From Saprospiraceae bacterium (GTDB lineage Bacteria; Bacteroidota; Bacteroidia; Chitinophagales; Saprospiraceae), in NCBI GenBank assembly GCA_014379665.1, contig JACMLK010000333.1, forward strand, positions 1 to 6,731: DNA of 6,731 nt, in the 5' to 3' direction. The notes under the pieces were generated by a model. The model did not search any database and was not told the origin of the DNA. It was given only the letters and a program-made list of their open reading frames with translations. Positions 6,250-6,731 of the stretch are shown here, in pieces (positions within the stretch are counted from its first letter, which is position 1; each line of letters begins with the position of its first letter). Position numbers and translations under genes: made by a program.

Positions 6250-6731
6250 ATGAATATATATTATCTGCATCTCGGATCCAATCAGGGTGACCGAAAATCA
6301 TACCTAAATAAGGCATTGGAGTTGATATCAACACAAATTGGAAATATCACCAAACAATCATCTGTGTATGAGACAGAACCATGGGGTTTAAAAGATCAAC
6401 CTCTTTTTCTGAATATGGCTGTAGAAGTAAAAAGTGAAAAATCACCTGAAGCTGTACTGCCATTCTTAAAGAACATAGAATTGTCACTTGGAGTAGAGCA
6501 CAAAGAAAAGTGGGGACCCAGAAATATTGATATTGATATCCTGTATTGCAATCACGACGTATTAGACACAGTACACCTTAAAATTCCTCATCCACATATT
6601 TATGACAGAAACTTTGTCCTTATCCCCCTTATGGAAATTGCCGGCGATTACGAAGATCCTGTAAAAAAAGTAACCATTGACGAACTTTATGATCTCTGCA
6701 AAGATGAGAGCGAAGTATTTATGTACGAGGA
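6250..6731 (+). CDS. folK: HPPK, hydroxymethyl-dihydropterin pyrophosphokinase (3' end outside window)
   Basis: The enzyme (EC 2.7.6.3) transfers pyrophosphate from ATP to 6-hydroxymethyl-7,8-dihydropterin, making the substrate for dihydropteroate synthase in folate synthesis; it is cytosolic. From ATG 6250, 160 codons are visible without a stop. The E. coli enzyme has about 158 residues, so the domain is nearly complete and the stop should be close. Visible motifs are the N-terminal LHLGSNQGDR (6-15), SSVYETEPWGLKDQPLFLN (37-55), the metal and ATP motif WGPRNIDIDIL (88-98) with D94 and D96 as expected Mg2+ ligands and R91 matching E. coli R92, then IPHPHIYDRNFVLIPL (112-127), with H115 and R120 matching the conserved His and Arg. 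The segment between LG (80-81) and WGPR reads VEHKEK. It lacks the Arg usual right after LG (E. coli R82 region) and is about one residue shorter. The start is the first ATG after the terminator, with only AT-rich sequence before it and no Shine-Dalgarno site. Confidence 0.93.
   Translation, partial: MNIYYLHLGSNQGDRKSYLNKALELISTQIGNITKQSSVYETEPWGLKDQPLFLNMAVEVKSEKSPEAVLPFLKNIELSLGVEHKEKWGPRNIDIDILYCNHDVLDTVHLKIPHPHIYDRNFVLIPLMEIAGDYEDPVKKVTIDELYDLCKDESEVFMYE

Overview
The window looks like a chromosomal segment from a member of the Bacteroidota, possibly a Saprospiraceae-like lineage; the family is a guess. The grounds are the moderately AT-rich sequence, starts without strong Shine-Dalgarno sites, an exact TAnnTTTG-type promoter element, a signal peptide ending in the FSQ style typical of the phylum, and the protein families and their order. 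All genes read on the + strand. I see no tRNA, rRNA, CRISPR array, transposase or phage gene.

Region 1 (1-4213) is a tight four-gene run that is probably one operon. It begins inside a large secreted protein whose visible C-terminal part (a beta-rich domain followed by a glutamine-amidotransferase-like fold) resembles the tail of Bacteroidota PIG-L/LmbE-family deacetylases. A 36-residue single-helix membrane microprotein overlaps its 3' end. Next come an SLC5-type sodium:solute symporter with a long extra hydrophilic loop and, joined to it by an ATGA stop/start overlap, an RsmF-like 16S rRNA cytosine-C5 methyltransferase. The first three genes plausibly form a release-and-import unit for a sugar-like or amide-bearing compound. 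The methyltransferase is housekeeping and seems only to share the transcript.

Region 2 (4214-4469) is non-coding. It holds a cluster of inverted repeats (two hairpins with the same GAA loop, an overlapping alternative stem, and a GC-rich inverted repeat around a 12-base palindrome). It looks like a dispersed REP/MITE-type intergenic repeat. A Bacteroidota-type promoter element follows.

Region 3 (4470-6220) is a monocistronic AGCS-family sodium:alanine/glycine symporter with an N-terminal signal peptide, closed by a strong intrinsic terminator. Region 4 (6250-6731) is folK, the pterin pyrophosphokinase of folate synthesis. Its catalytic domain is essentially complete, but the stop lies beyond the window.

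Most of the window is ordinary metabolism. The best candidates for something undescribed are the 36-residue microprotein placed between the deacetylase-like gene and the symporter, and the composite repeat upstream of the alanine symporter.
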